This document shows positions 47,165-57,603 of a stretch of 64,000 nt of DNA, piece after piece. The DNA lies in NCBI GenBank assembly GCA_022496805.1, contig CM040091.1, forward strand, positions 21,318,336-21,382,335. Direction: 5' to 3'. The notes under the pieces were generated by a model, which was not told the DNA's origin, did not search any database, and was given only the letters and a program-made list of their open reading frames with translations. Origin of the DNA: Pohlia nutans (lineage: Eukaryota; Streptophyta; Bryopsida; Bryales; Mniaceae). Each line of letters opens with the position of its first letter. Position 1 is the stretch's first letter. Position numbers and translations under genes: made by a program.

Positions 47165-49946
47165 TGATATGAACATTATATACATAAACATTTTGTCTAA
47201 ACACCCTTGGAAACAATGAACAGTGAGCCAAGAAAAAGAATCTAGCTCAATCTTGAACTCATGTTATTTTGGCAAAGGTAAGTGTGGTTCACATAAGTGA
47301 ATGATTTCTTTCATCCAGTGAGTCTTTTGTTCACCTGATTGTATATCTGATAATGGAATGTTATGCTTCAAAAGTGGGGCTAGAACTTTCTTGAATAGTT
47401 TTGTACTCCATTGTTTTGTATGTGCTACAGTGAAATGGGTGCAGTATCTCTGCTTAACCATTTGTGTTGAAAGAACAATGTTGATAGACAGGTGTGTATT
47501 TGTTGTGAGTCTTTTTAGAGTCATGCCATGTATCTTCTTATTCTAACTGGAATGAATGAATGCTTGCTTTTACCAGCGCTGTGTAGTTGGACTCCTTGCT
47601 GCAAATCTTCTCGGGGGGAGTGATGGGGAAAGAAAAGGTTTGAAGAAAAGGTTGAAAGGTTTATTGTTACTTTGCTGGTGTAAGGAAGGTGAGGAAGGTG
47701 AGCAATGCATTGTCGTTGTGTTTCTTTTATTTCAGGGCAAAGTGTTGCGGAAAAATAATTAGGTTTCTTTGTTGTTGTTAAGTCAAATTGTTGAGGATGA
47801 GTTTGTTTGTTTGTTGTTGAAGTAAAAAGATCAAGTTGAAAAAAATAATATCAAGTTTGTTTGTTGTTGAGGAAAAAAAATCAAGTCGATTTCTTTGCTG
47901 TTGAAGTAAAAAGATCAAGTTGAATTGTTGAGGATGAGTTTGTTTCTTTGTTGTTGAGGAAAAAGGGTTGAGGAAAAAAAGATCACGACACTAACATTTT
48001 CTTTCAAAATGAAGGAATCGGTATTTCATCAAACCATGATGAGAATACCACATTGTAATATAGAGATGACAATCATATTGTGGTCAAAATGCCTACTGTG
48101 AGTACAATTTTTAGATTAGATTTATCTTGGGTGCATTTTGAGAAAATGAAAATTTTCATCCTTATTTCATACTTTGTTGTTGGTGATTGTCTGGCAATCT
48201 CTCTTTTTCTTCTGGGTGTTCCCCTTTGCTTTTATTGATGCTTTACAATGTCTAGGTAACATTCACTAGACCCTTTATTGCTGAACTATCTGCTGTTTTG
48301 GGGTATCATTTTCGTGGAGCATGAGTTCGATGTTGATCTTGTGGGATTTTGCAGAAACTGCCAATGGTTGGTATCTTTTTTTAGTGTGATAGAAACCATT
48401 TGAAAAAGGTTGTGGTTGAGCAAGTCTTTGGGTTTTCCCTTCGCTGACCAATGCAATTGCAATGTCGACCAACCTATCCCTTGAGGCGATTGCTATGAGG
48501 TACTTTGCCAAATTCGCATGACTGGAGAATGTTGGATGATGTATACGAGTTGAAGTGTGAAAATTGCATCTCTGTATTGGAAGGCAAACAATTTGTATTA
48601 GAGTTATTGTACTTGGATTGATAATGATACATGTTGGACTTTAAACATATTATTATAGAAGACAACAGAGTGTATGGACTCATATGTAGGTTCAAATCCT
48701 ACAGTTGTCATTTTCAAATGCTTTGCCTCATGAAGTCTGCATAATGGTATGATCTATTTAGAACCAACTTTTTATGCTTTAATTCAAGGCAACTCAAATC
48801 TTTTATTTTAAAGTTCAGAACTGTAAATACTATGCACGAGAACACTTTGGAAAATTGCATACAAAAATTTGGCATGGGCCGACGTACTACTAACGGTATC
48901 ACATAAACAACACATTATCATTTATTCATGTTGTTCTAGGGACAATATCAAACTAATTGCCATGCTATGAATAATCACATAACATTCTTCAGCCCTCCTA
49001 TTGTTCACCTTCAAATCTCAACCATCTATCAGGGGATTGGAGGAATTGCAGAGCATTTTCTCTAACTTCAGTTGAGCCAAGCAACGAGGGTTGGGAAGTT
49101 GAATTATTTTACTAGCAAATCTTCTACATTGTTGCAACAATGTAAAGGGAGTGGTCCAACAAGGATGTAAAGGTAGTGGTCCAACAAGGGTGTAAAGGGA
49201 GTGGTCCAACAAGGGTTGAAGAACGTTATGCAGTCATTTCCAACATTAATTGTTGTAAGTATAACTTTACAATATAATAGGTTTTATGTTTTTACTTCCT
49301 TGGTCATGCCAAATATTACTCACCACGGCAAATAAATAATTTAATGATTCACATGATGCTCTCTTTTTTTAGGAAGGTAAAGAACCATCAATAGTACTAA
49401 ATTGTTAAAACACTCGCACCGTACCACTGAAAGTATGAGATTGTCTAAAAAGTGCATGAAAAGTGTTTATTTTTAATGCTGTAAATTTAGGGCCGTTGAG
49501 AGAGCCACATAATAGTGATGTTTCAATACGTCTTTTCTATAACTAATTTAAAGATGGGCTTGATATCCTAAATTGATGGACAATAACGATTACCCCTATA
49601 TAATTATTGTGATTGGTTCACCAATTATTTAGAGGGATACATAGTGGTTCAAGGGTATGGAGATGATTAATTCGTGACACCAAATTTTGAATGTGGCAAT
49701 ACCGTAGTTTACTAGCAGATTCGGCAACTTGCTGCCTAATATTTAATTAAAGTTCAAAAAGTAGGTTCGGCACCTAAAAATAGTATATTCATATTTTCGG
49801 CAATTTTCTCTTTTAATTTTTAAGATTTTGGTTTAAATCTCTTTTTTTTTAAATTTCTCTTCAAGTTTTTATCATGTACGACTCAAGTACATTGGATGAC
49901 AAGTAAGTTGTGAGTGAAGGGGTGAGAATGCACTGTTGTGACGCTA
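47165..49946. other. Intergenic, no gene recognised, with minisatellite-like tracts
   Basis: 47760-47985 is a degenerate array of TTTGTTGTTGAGG / AAAAAGATCAAGTTG units. 49141-49225 has three units of TGTAAAGGGAGTGGTCCAAC followed by AAGGR (about 26 bp). Several short frames exist on both strands, none recognisable. Confidence 0.5.
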
Positions 49947-50567
49947 AAATAAGGACCCTCCTTTCTCTCCCTGTTACTTGGTATTAAGCTCTTCCAACAC
50001 AACATAATTAGAGGACAGTGGCAGCGGAAGACTTAATTCACTGATTAAGTGGATAAAGGATGTAGCTTCCTCCTTTTAATAGCATTCCGACCTGACTTTA
50101 CAACATTTGCTTTGACTCACAGTGACCTCTTTACTTGGTCAGGTAGGTATTCATCCCTCCTTTCCTCAGTACTAACACTTCAAGACTCAAGCATTCAAGA
50201 CTGTTGTACATCAGTTCCCCCAATATCAGTACTTTATAACTTAAGGCTCATATAATAGTTCAAAATCTCTCCTGGAGTTCGAGTGTGGTTACTTGTCAGT
50301 GTCACCTCATCTAACCCACCTAACAAGCAATTAATTAAGCTTTAAGTAGCACTACTCCCAACTACTTCACTAACTTAGTACATACCGGTAGACTAATTTG
50401 TTACTAACAGAATTCACTTAGTTGCCTTTATGATGGTAACGTTCTAACTGCCACAGTACCACTTGTGCGTCAAATCGTTGTGTCTCCACGTAGATTGTTC
50501 TCCAGTATCCATTTCATCAACTTCTCAATTCCGACTCAGCAGCTTGGGACGCACTTTTCGTACCACA
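49947..50567 (-). repeat. 3' LTR of the Ty3 element
   Basis: 621 bp. On the element strand it starts TGTGGTACGAAAAGTGCG and ends GGGTCCTTATTT rather than in CA. TGTGACGCTA occurs both just outside (49937-49946) and just inside (50570-50579) this LTR. Confidence 0.9.
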
Positions 50568-50589
50568 TATGTGACGCTACTCCCTTTCT

Positions 50590-53500
50590 TTAAATGCCTG
50601 TGTCCTCACCAAGCATCACTTCTCCTTCAAATTGCTGTATATCCCGACGTGCGCGCTCCCAACGTTTATCTCCAGCATCAGCCAAAATGCACATTCGACC
50701 ACCCTCATCATCAGGAGCGCTGGACTCCTTGGTATATCCTCGGAAAATATATGGACCCTCCCAGTTTCGCTGTAGTGATCGTTTCTTGCCTGGCTTGTAC
50801 ATCTTCACTGCCGAGTTAACTTCAAGGCGATCAAATCTGACTGCACCGCTCTTTCTCTTTGCATGATCCTTTTGTTGCTTCTTCTGCGCTGTTCGAACGT
50901 TGTCCTTGACTGCTAGATCGATATCTTCAATGAGTTGAGCCTTCTCTAACATCAAGTTGCTCAGCTCTTCAATGGTGAGATCCTCACTCACGTTCTCATT
51001 GAAACGAGCCACTAGGTTGTCGGATGAGAGTCTCGGTGTTCGTCCCGTCATGACATAGAAGGGAGAGAACTTCGTGTTGTTTTGCACACTAAACCTGCAT
51101 CCAAATAACACGCGGGACAAGTGATCGTCCCATTCATCGCCCCACTGGTTAGCCATTGTGGTTAATCCTACCTTCATAGTTTGAACAAATCGTTCTACCA
51201 TGCCGTTGCACTGCGGCCACATTGGAGCAGTACGCTCATGTTTGATACTCCACTTGTCGCATAATTCATCAAATTCTCCACTGAATTCAGATCCGTTGTC
51301 TGTGAGTACAGCATACGGTACCCCATACCGACATATGATCTCTTCGTCAAAGAACCTCGCCGCCGTCAGCGCATCATGTCCCGCCACTGCTCTAGCCTCC
51401 ACGAACTTACTGAAGTGGTCAATTGCAACCAGTACATACTTGGCTCCGCGCTTTGTCTCTCGCAAAGGACCTGCAGTATCGATTGCAACTCTAAACATGA
51501 AGTCGATCACTCGAATGCTGTGTAGTATAGCATCACCGGATCGAATGCTCCCATGTACTTTCGACAACTGACAGTTATGGCATTCTGCTACCACCCTTCG
51601 TACGGTCTCTGTTCTGTTTGTCCAGTAAAAGTTCTTCTGAACTGCAGCAAGAGTTCGATCCATCCCTGGATGTCCTAGTTCTTCATGTATCTTCATGACT
51701 ACTCCTTCTCTGTCTGCTGGCTCGGGCACTATTTGACCGTTCTTGCAAATATGCTCGTTATCAACATGATAGCCGGACTCGATTCTGCGTGATATCCTCC
51801 TACGTTCTTGTTTGTTCCATTCCTCTCGCATCATATTACTTTGCATGTACTCCATCACATTGTGATCGAGGTATATGTCCAGTTCAGCCTTGACTTCCTT
51901 CCTGGCGGATTGTTGTCCTTGCATGCTTTTTCCGGCCTCCATCACAAGTTCCCACAACAGGTTTTTTGGATATCCAGTCTCCGGCCATCTCATCTGATTG
52001 AGTTCATCAGGTTCCACCACCTCATCATCTCGTGATTCTTGTCCCATGTCGCTGCTTTCCTTTTCCGACTGATCTTGCGATAGCTGCAGCGGCTGCTCAC
52101 TTGGCGAATGAGGCTCCTCCACACCATCAGTTAATCGGTGCATCACGTTTACCACATGTATGTGATCATCAATTTCCGCCTCTGCTTCGTCCGACTGTGA
52201 GAAGGGATTTCGGGACAATGCATCCACATTAGCATGCTTGAGACCAGGACGGTGTATGATCTTGAAATCAAAATCTTGCAACATCATAATCCATCGCCCT
52301 CTCCTTCCGTTGGTGTCTGACACTGATGCCAGCCATTCCAAGGGTCGATGATCCGTCCGTATAGTGAATTGGTTACGATAGAGGTATTGCCTGTAATGCA
52401 TCACACCCCACACAAGTGCATAGCATTCTCCTTCCATAGGATGGAATTTCCTCTGTACCGTAGTCAGCCCTCTACTTGCATAGACGACTGGATGTTCTCG
52501 CCTTCCCTTCTTCTGTGACAGTATAGCACCCACTCCCCGTTGTGACCAATCAACATCCAAGATAAACGGCTCGTTGAAATCTGGTCTGATCAAAATGGGA
52601 GCAGTTGCCAGACATAGTCTCAATGCCTCAAATGCATTCTGTCGAACTCCATCCCACCAAAATTCTTCATCTCGTTTGGTCAACTGAAACAGCGGTGCGG
52701 CGATAATGGCATAGTCTCGTATGTATATACGATAATATCCAGTGATCCCTAAGAAGCTCCGCACATTGGTCACACTCTTAGGAATTGGAAAGCGCATGAT
52801 GGCCTCTATTTTTGATGGACTCGGTGTGCATCCTCCACGAGACACCCTGTGACCCAAGAATATGAGTTCAATGTAACCAAAACTGCACTTGTCCGGGTTC
52901 AAACGCAGGTTCGCACCTCGAAGCTTCTTCAACACCTTCTCCACGTGTTTGAGATGTTCTAGCCAGTCTGCACTGTGGATATTCACGTCGTCCACAAACA
53001 CCTTCACCATATCATTCAGATCTTCTTCCAGAATCTTGTTTATAATCCGCTGGAACGTGGCAGTCGCATTCTTCAGACCAAATGGCATCACTGTCCATTC
53101 GTAAAGTCCTCGTTTTGTGATGACTGCCGTTTTCGGAATATCAGGTTCATGCATGGCTATCTGCCAGAATCCTGATTGGAGATCCAACGATGAGAACCAT
53201 TGACTCGTCCCAAGTTGGTTCAGTACGTCACTGATAAGTGGCATAGGAAAACAATCCTTCCTCGTTTGTTGGTTCAACGGACGATAGTCTCCGGAGAACC
53301 GCTTGCTGCCATCCTTCTTCATCGGCAAGGTCACCTTAGACGAGTATTCTGATTTGCTATTCCTCATCTTTCCTGTCTTGCAAAGACCCTCAATCTGACG
53401 TTGAACTTCCTTCTCTTCATAGTCCGACAATCTGCTTGCTGCACTTCTGCAAGGATAAAATCCCTGAGTATCTATGCGGTGTTCACCAATGGTGCAATGA

Positions 53501-55374
53501 GATAACTCCGATTTATCCACCGCAAACGCATCTTGCTGCTCTTTCAAAACGTCGTACATTTGTCGTCGTTGCTCATCGTCTAGTTCCTCTGCAACGTGGA
53601 TGCGTGATTTGATGCTGTCCCATCGAGCATCTGCAGGGAGTTCACTGTCTTCTGCCTCTCTTGATTTCACTTCTTTCGAAGGTGTTGCTGTCCACCTTAT
53701 CCAATCTGTGAACTCATCGTCTTCTAGACTCTCTTCGATGATCTTCTGAGCTTGCTCTTTGAGCAATACCCTGGTCATCTCTTGTTGTGCATTGTCATTT
53801 AGCCACATGGAGAATTCATCGTCATGTTCTCCTTCCTGCCCCATATCGAATTCCTCTAATTGTTCGATGATGTCATTCATGTCTTTGCCCAGCATGTCAT
53901 CGTCCTCTTCGCTAGTGGACCCTTCCAAAGATGTGACCGTGTTGATGTTGTGGATCTGTTCTTCTTCTCTGGCCACTTGTTCGTCCTGGTTTTGCTTCAG
54001 GCAGATTATCGAGTGTGCAAAATCAATGGTTGCATATGCCTGAGTAAGGAAATCACAACCTAGAAGCATTTCAATATTGTTGGCATGGACCACCAGCACC
54101 TTCACAATGTAGCAGTTTGTCTTGACACATATCTTCATTCTGGGAATTATCCCAGCAGCATCTTCGATTGTTCCTGAGGCGGTCTGCATTCTGCCTCTTG
54201 GCTGGATTTGATCGATTAGCTTCAGTCTCCTTGCTGCCTTCAACGACATCATAGTGATCGATGATCCGGAATCAATTTGTGCCAACACATCTTCATCGTT
54301 CACCTTCACGCTCATGTGAATGACTCCATCTTGCGTGGTCTCGAGTGCACACATTAATGATCCACCATCGCTTGTTTCAGATGCTGAGTGTCCAGGCGTC
54401 AGACCAGTGATCATTCGGATCTCGTTCAGAGGTAGCACCCCTTTGTCATCACCGGGTCCTCTTCTTATCTGTATCAATGACTGCTCAAAGTCAACCATTG
54501 CTCCCATCTTTTTCAGAAAATCATATCCCAACAGCAGATCATAGGACCTTGTCGGGATCACCATAAACGTCATGTTGCATGACACTCCTCCAACAACTAC
54601 CCGCAATCCCATCAATCTTCCCAACGCCTTCTCAACGGCACCAGATGCGGTTCGATATAGTTCAGTGCCTACCACTTCCTTGAGTAGACCAAGTTCTCTT
54701 ACTATATCTGCTGATAGAACAGACATGGTAGCACCACAATCAACTTGGCCAGTTATCTCTTGACCAGCTATCTCTACCGTGAGGTGCACCGATCTCCCTC
54801 CTGACATGCTAAGCAGCATTTGTATATCACCGTCTCTTTTGGTCAAGTTAATGGGAACTGCTGCAACGGTGGCTGTAGTTACTTTCGCTGCTGCCCTCTG
54901 TCTTTTTACCACTTTCAGAAGTTCTTCAAGATGTTCCATCTCACCAGGTAGACGAAGAATACATTCCAAGGGACTGATCGACAATCTCCCCTTCATGAAA
55001 TGGGCCAAGATCTTGGACTTCTCACTGATGTCTCCTGGAGGATTGGCATCTCCTTGGCTTGCGTTTTCTCCCGTCATATTTGGTTGACGATCAACTGGCA
55101 CAAAGGACGTCCTTCGTTTTGGGAGTCTGGTGGTGTTGTTGATCTCAGCAAAGTTAAGCTCATGTGCTAGCTCGTCCAAATATTCAGCGTCGTCCTCCAC
55201 CGTGATTCTCTCCGTGAGGTTGGTATTGTGTGGCTCAGTCATGGTGCGATTTTGACACTCGTGATCAAAATGCCCAAGCCCTTTGCATGTGCCGCATCTC
55301 ACTCCGCATGCAACAGTACGATGTCCTGCACTTCCGCATTTTCCACACATGGAATCCTTTTCAGGACATTCCAT
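50590..55374 (-). CDS. Ty3 pol polyprotein: two retropepsin-like domains, RT, RNase H, integrase (1594 aa)
   Basis: Residues 10-40 hold two CX2CX4HX4C knuckles. Two retropepsin-like domains follow. The first is near 205-310 with DCGAT at about 210 and LLLGYDFL. The second is near 360-470 with DSGSS at about 368 and MLLGCDFL. Reverse transcriptase spans about 680-880 with LPMKKDGSKRF, SSLDLQSGFWQI and FVDD near 793-796. RNase H begins with FILDVDWS near 938. Integrase has the HX4H...CX2C finger near 1229-1268 and catalytic D, D, E near 1297, 1358 and 1390. A GPY/F motif (NWEGPYIF) is near 1535, and no chromodomain is evident. The frame is the same as gag, separated only by a TGA. The true translation start may be in gag rather than the Met shown here. 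Confidence 0.93.
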   Translation of the reverse strand: MECPEKDSMCGKCGSAGHRTVACGVRCGTCKGLGHFDHECQNRTMTEPHNTNLTERITVEDDAEYLDELAHELNFAEINNTTRLPKRRTSFVPVDRQPNMTGENASQGDANPPGDISEKSKILAHFMKGRLSISPLECILRLPGEMEHLEELLKVVKRQRAAAKVTTATVAAVPINLTKRDGDIQMLLSMSGGRSVHLTVEIAGQEITGQVDCGATMSVLSADIVRELGLLKEVVGTELYRTASGAVEKALGRLMGLRVVVGGVSCNMTFMVIPTRSYDLLLGYDFLKKMGAMVDFEQSLIQIRRGPGDDKGVLPLNEIRMITGLTPGHSASETSDGGSLMCALETTQDGVIHMSVKVNDEDVLAQIDSGSSITMMSLKAARRLKLIDQIQPRGRMQTASGTIEDAAGIIPRMKICVKTNCYIVKVLVVHANNIEMLLGCDFLTQAYATIDFAHSIICLKQNQDEQVAREEEQIHNINTVTSLEGSTSEEDDDMLGKDMNDIIEQLEEFDMGQEGEHDDEFSMWLNDNAQQEMTRVLLKEQAQKIIEESLEDDEFTDWIRWTATPSKEVKSREAEDSELPADARWDSIKSRIHVAEELDDEQRRQMYDVLKEQQDAFAVDKSELSHCTIGEHRIDTQGFYPCRSAASRLSDYEEKEVQRQIEGLCKTGKMRNSKSEYSSKVTLPMKKDGSKRFSGDYRPLNQQTRKDCFPMPLISDVLNQLGTSQWFSSLDLQSGFWQIAMHEPDIPKTAVITKRGLYEWTVMPFGLKNATATFQRIINKILEEDLNDMVKVFVDDVNIHSADWLEHLKHVEKVLKKLRGANLRLNPDKCSFGYIELIFLGHRVSRGGCTPSPSKIEAIMRFPIPKSVTNVRSFLGITGYYRIYIRDYAIIAAPLFQLTKRDEEFWWDGVRQNAFEALRLCLATAPILIRPDFNEPFILDVDWSQRGVGAILSQKKGRREHPVVYASRGLTTVQRKFHPMEGECYALVWGVMHYRQYLYRNQFTIRTDHRPLEWLASVSDTNGRRGRWIMMLQDFDFKIIHRPGLKHANVDALSRNPFSQSDEAEAEIDDHIHVVNVMHRLTDGVEEPHSPSEQPLQLSQDQSEKESSDMGQESRDDEVVEPDELNQMRWPETGYPKNLLWELVMEAGKSMQGQQSARKEVKAELDIYLDHNVMEYMQSNMMREEWNKQERRRISRRIESGYHVDNEHICKNGQIVPEPADREGVVMKIHEELGHPGMDRTLAAVQKNFYWTNRTETVRRVVAECHNCQLSKVHGSIRSGDAILHSIRVIDFMFRVAIDTAGPLRETKRGAKYVLVAIDHFSKFVEARAVAGHDALTAARFFDEEIICRYGVPYAVLTDNGSEFSGEFDELCDKWSIKHERTAPMWPQCNGMVERFVQTMKVGLTTMANQWGDEWDDHLSRVLFGCRFSVQNNTKFSPFYVMTGRTPRLSSDNLVARFNENVSEDLTIEELSNLMLEKAQLIEDIDLAVKDNVRTAQKKQQKDHAKRKSGAVRFDRLEVNSAVKMYKPGKKRSLQRNWEGPYIFRGYTKESSAPDDEGGRMCILADAGDKRWERARRDIQQFEGEVMLGEDTGI

Positions 55375-55377
55375 TGC

Positions 55378-56082
55378 TCAATGGCCAGGCTTGTAACATC
55401 GTCTGCAAAGATATGGAACTCTGATGTTTGTCTTCTTATCACTACTCTCAGCCGTTGTACTGGTCATGAGATTCTTCTGGAATATCGTGGTCAGCGTGTT
55501 GCTCATAGTGGCAAGGTATCGTTCGGTGTCCGTGGCACGCTGCATTACCACCGTACTCTCTTCTTCATCTGGCAAGGGCTCATAGGGTGTTTCCCCTATC
55601 TTGTTGAGTCCCTTTTCAATGGCGATCACGTTGGAGAGCGCAGAGTCTATATTCGGATATTCCTTTCCAATACAGATCCTCTGTAGCTCAATCCGCAGTC
55701 CGCACACAAATCTTTCCACCTTCTCAGGCTCTGGAATCTTTCCCCGATCATACCACCGCTCAAGCCTTTCATAGTATGATTGCACACGTTGTCTCGGTTC
55801 TTGCTTGATGGCGTCAAGTTTGCTCTTGATCTCCGTCGGATCATATATTCCAAACTTGGCCTTCAAAGCAATCTCCAGTTCGTCCCAGTCAGCCGGCGGT
55901 GGTTGGCATCTCTTGTACCAGTCCTTTGCTTTTCCACGTAAATTAAGCCGAGCTACCTTGAATAACTTCTCTTCTGTGTAGTCTCGTACTTCCGCCGCCA
56001 TTTGCAGTCGTTCCGTCCAATCAAATACATCCTCATACTCTTTTCCCGAAAAGGTCTCATCAAGACCCTTAGGACTCGACAT
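55378..56082 (-). CDS. Ty3 gag (234 aa), ending inside a zinc knuckle
   Basis: Capsid-like Retrotrans_gag protein: DWTERLQMAAE, GKAKDWYKR, ALKAKFG and QSYYERLERW are typical of the family, followed by a basic linker and CRRCYKPGH. TGA at 55380-55378 falls after the His of this CX2CX4H. The next in-frame bases supply the missing Cys four residues on, so the stop interrupts what would be the first of three knuckles. Either a recent nonsense mutation, or a gag stop read through at low rate to make gag-pol. The near-identical LTRs make both possible. Confidence 0.88.
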   Translation of the reverse strand: MSSPKGLDETFSGKEYEDVFDWTERLQMAAEVRDYTEEKLFKVARLNLRGKAKDWYKRCQPPPADWDELEIALKAKFGIYDPTEIKSKLDAIKQEPRQRVQSYYERLERWYDRGKIPEPEKVERFVCGLRIELQRICIGKEYPNIDSALSNVIAIEKGLNKIGETPYEPLPDEEESTVVMQRATDTERYLATMSNTLTTIFQKNLMTSTTAESSDKKTNIRVPYLCRRCYKPGH

Positions 56083-56965
56083 TTCGTGACTGATTTATCT
56101 ATGCTTACTGTTCCACACTATCTATATCCTATGGACTAACGACACACTATCCTATACTATCTCTAATGTGGGAGTATTCTAGTCATCGATTTGTTGCCTG
56201 TAAAGCGGCTTAAAGTAGATAGAGCGTTTACAAAACATGCATTACATGCAGCTGTCCAAACATACTCTTCTCCTATGGCTAATGCAAGCACATTCAAATC
56301 TGTCACATCTATCTCTATTCTAGTTATAGTGGTTATAACGTCTATGACTTGCAAAAAGTAAAATAGTGCTATTCTATTTGGTGGTGGATTTGCGTCACAA
56401 TTTATATGCATGCAAATGGATACAGCCGGATCGTAAATCATGCTTACTACGTTTGTTTGCTTACTTGTTTCAACGCATGATGCCTTTGAGGTAGATCACG
56501 AACAGTTCACAGCGCCATCCAACAAGCCGGTGTTCACGTCCACTGCTCTCGATTCACCATCAGTCACAGCTCCTCCGTGGCTGTTACCGTTCATGAGTAT
56601 CCTTCCAGTCATCACTTGTGCAAGTAGACTGCACTCACTCACACGGCCTCTGTTTTGCTGGATGTGATCACCACCAACGCCTTCCCCATACGTGTCCTTT
56701 TCAGTGTAATGCCTTCATCCCGACGATTTGACCTTGCATGAATATTACGCGCAGAAGCAGAAGAATCAATAACACTACGACTGTGCGACTTTTCCATCCG
56801 TCCCGAACCTCCACTACTACTCCCACTCTTCTTGCTCGGCAGGGTCTGTTAGCTCGTCCTGTTTGATTACAATTCCGGCATTGTCCTTGTAGATGATTAG
56901 ATGGATTTCTCCTCTCCATTTTTGTCCTTGTCTTCTAACTACTCAACTTTACGAAATAGATGACT
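56083..56965 (-). other. Ty3 leader between primer site and gag
   Basis: About 880 bp without a clear coding role. A minus-strand frame 56919-56701 includes a CX2C (QCRNCNQTGR) followed by hydrophobic residues. It is not recognised and may be chance. It presumably contains the packaging signal. Confidence 0.4.
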
Positions 56966-56982
56966 AACCTGCTCTGATACCA
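56965..56982 (-). promoter_or_regulatory. Primer-binding site, initiator tRNA-Met type
   Basis: Element strand reads TGGTATCAGAGCAGGTTA directly after the 5' LTR. TGGTATCAGAGC is complementary to the 3' end of plant initiator tRNA-Met and is the usual plant LTR-retrotransposon primer site. It sets the inner LTR border at 56983. Confidence 0.9.
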
Positions 56983-57603
56983 AAATAAGGACCCTCCTTT
57001 CTCTCCCTGTTACTTGGTATTAAGCTCTTCCAACACAACATAATTAGAGGACAGTGGCAGCGGAAGACTTAATTCACTGATTAAGTGGATAAAGGATGTA
57101 GCTTCCTCCTTTTAATAGCATTCCGACCTGACTTTACAACATTTGCTTTGACTCACAGTGACCTCTTTACTTGGTCAGGTAGGTATTCATCCCTCCTTTC
57201 CTCAGTACTAACACTTCAAGACTCAAGCATTCAAGACTGTTGTACATCAGTTCCCCCAATATCAGTACTTTATAACTTAAGGCTCATATAATAGTTCAAA
57301 ATCTCTCCTGGAGTTCGAGTGTGGTTACTTGTCAGTGTCACCTCATCTAACCCACCTAACAAGCAATTAATTAAGCTTTAAGTAGCACTACTCCCAACTA
57401 CTTCACTAACTTAGTACATACCGGTAGACTAATTTGTTACTAACAGAATTCACTTAGCTGCCTTTATGATGGTAACGTTCTAACTGCCACAGTACCACTT
57501 GTGCGTCAAATCGTTGTGTCTCCACGTAGATTGTTCTCCAGTATCCACTTCATCAACTTCTCAATTCCGACTCAGCAGCTTGGGACGCACTTTTCGTACC
57601 ACA
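56983..57603 (-). repeat. 5' LTR of the Ty3 element
   Basis: 621 bp, the same length as the other LTR. It should contain the element promoter. The outer flank is CTGTG on the plus strand, which does not match the 5 bases outside the other LTR. Confidence 0.9.

Larger units (their letters stand above)
49947..57603 (-). mobile_element. Ty3-type LTR retrotransposon, nearly complete (7.66 kb)
   Basis: Two 621-bp LTRs (49947-50567 and 56983-57603) bound an internal region coding on the minus strand for gag and a protease, reverse transcriptase, RNase H, integrase polyprotein in Ty3 order. The LTRs show two differences by eye (near 50418/57454 and near 50512/57548), so insertion was recent. The primer site TGGTATCAGAGC directly follows the 5' LTR. 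The element carries an in-frame stop between gag and pol and lacks a clear target duplication. It lies entirely in the 21-kb block. Confidence 0.93.

Noticed and set aside
49141..49225. CRISPR-like array
   Set aside because: Three 26-bp units are contiguous with no unique spacers, and the DNA is clearly eukaryotic. It is a minisatellite.
51200..55686. Plus-strand frames across the retrotransposon (60-152 codons)
   Set aside because: They are antisense shadows of the gag and pol frames.
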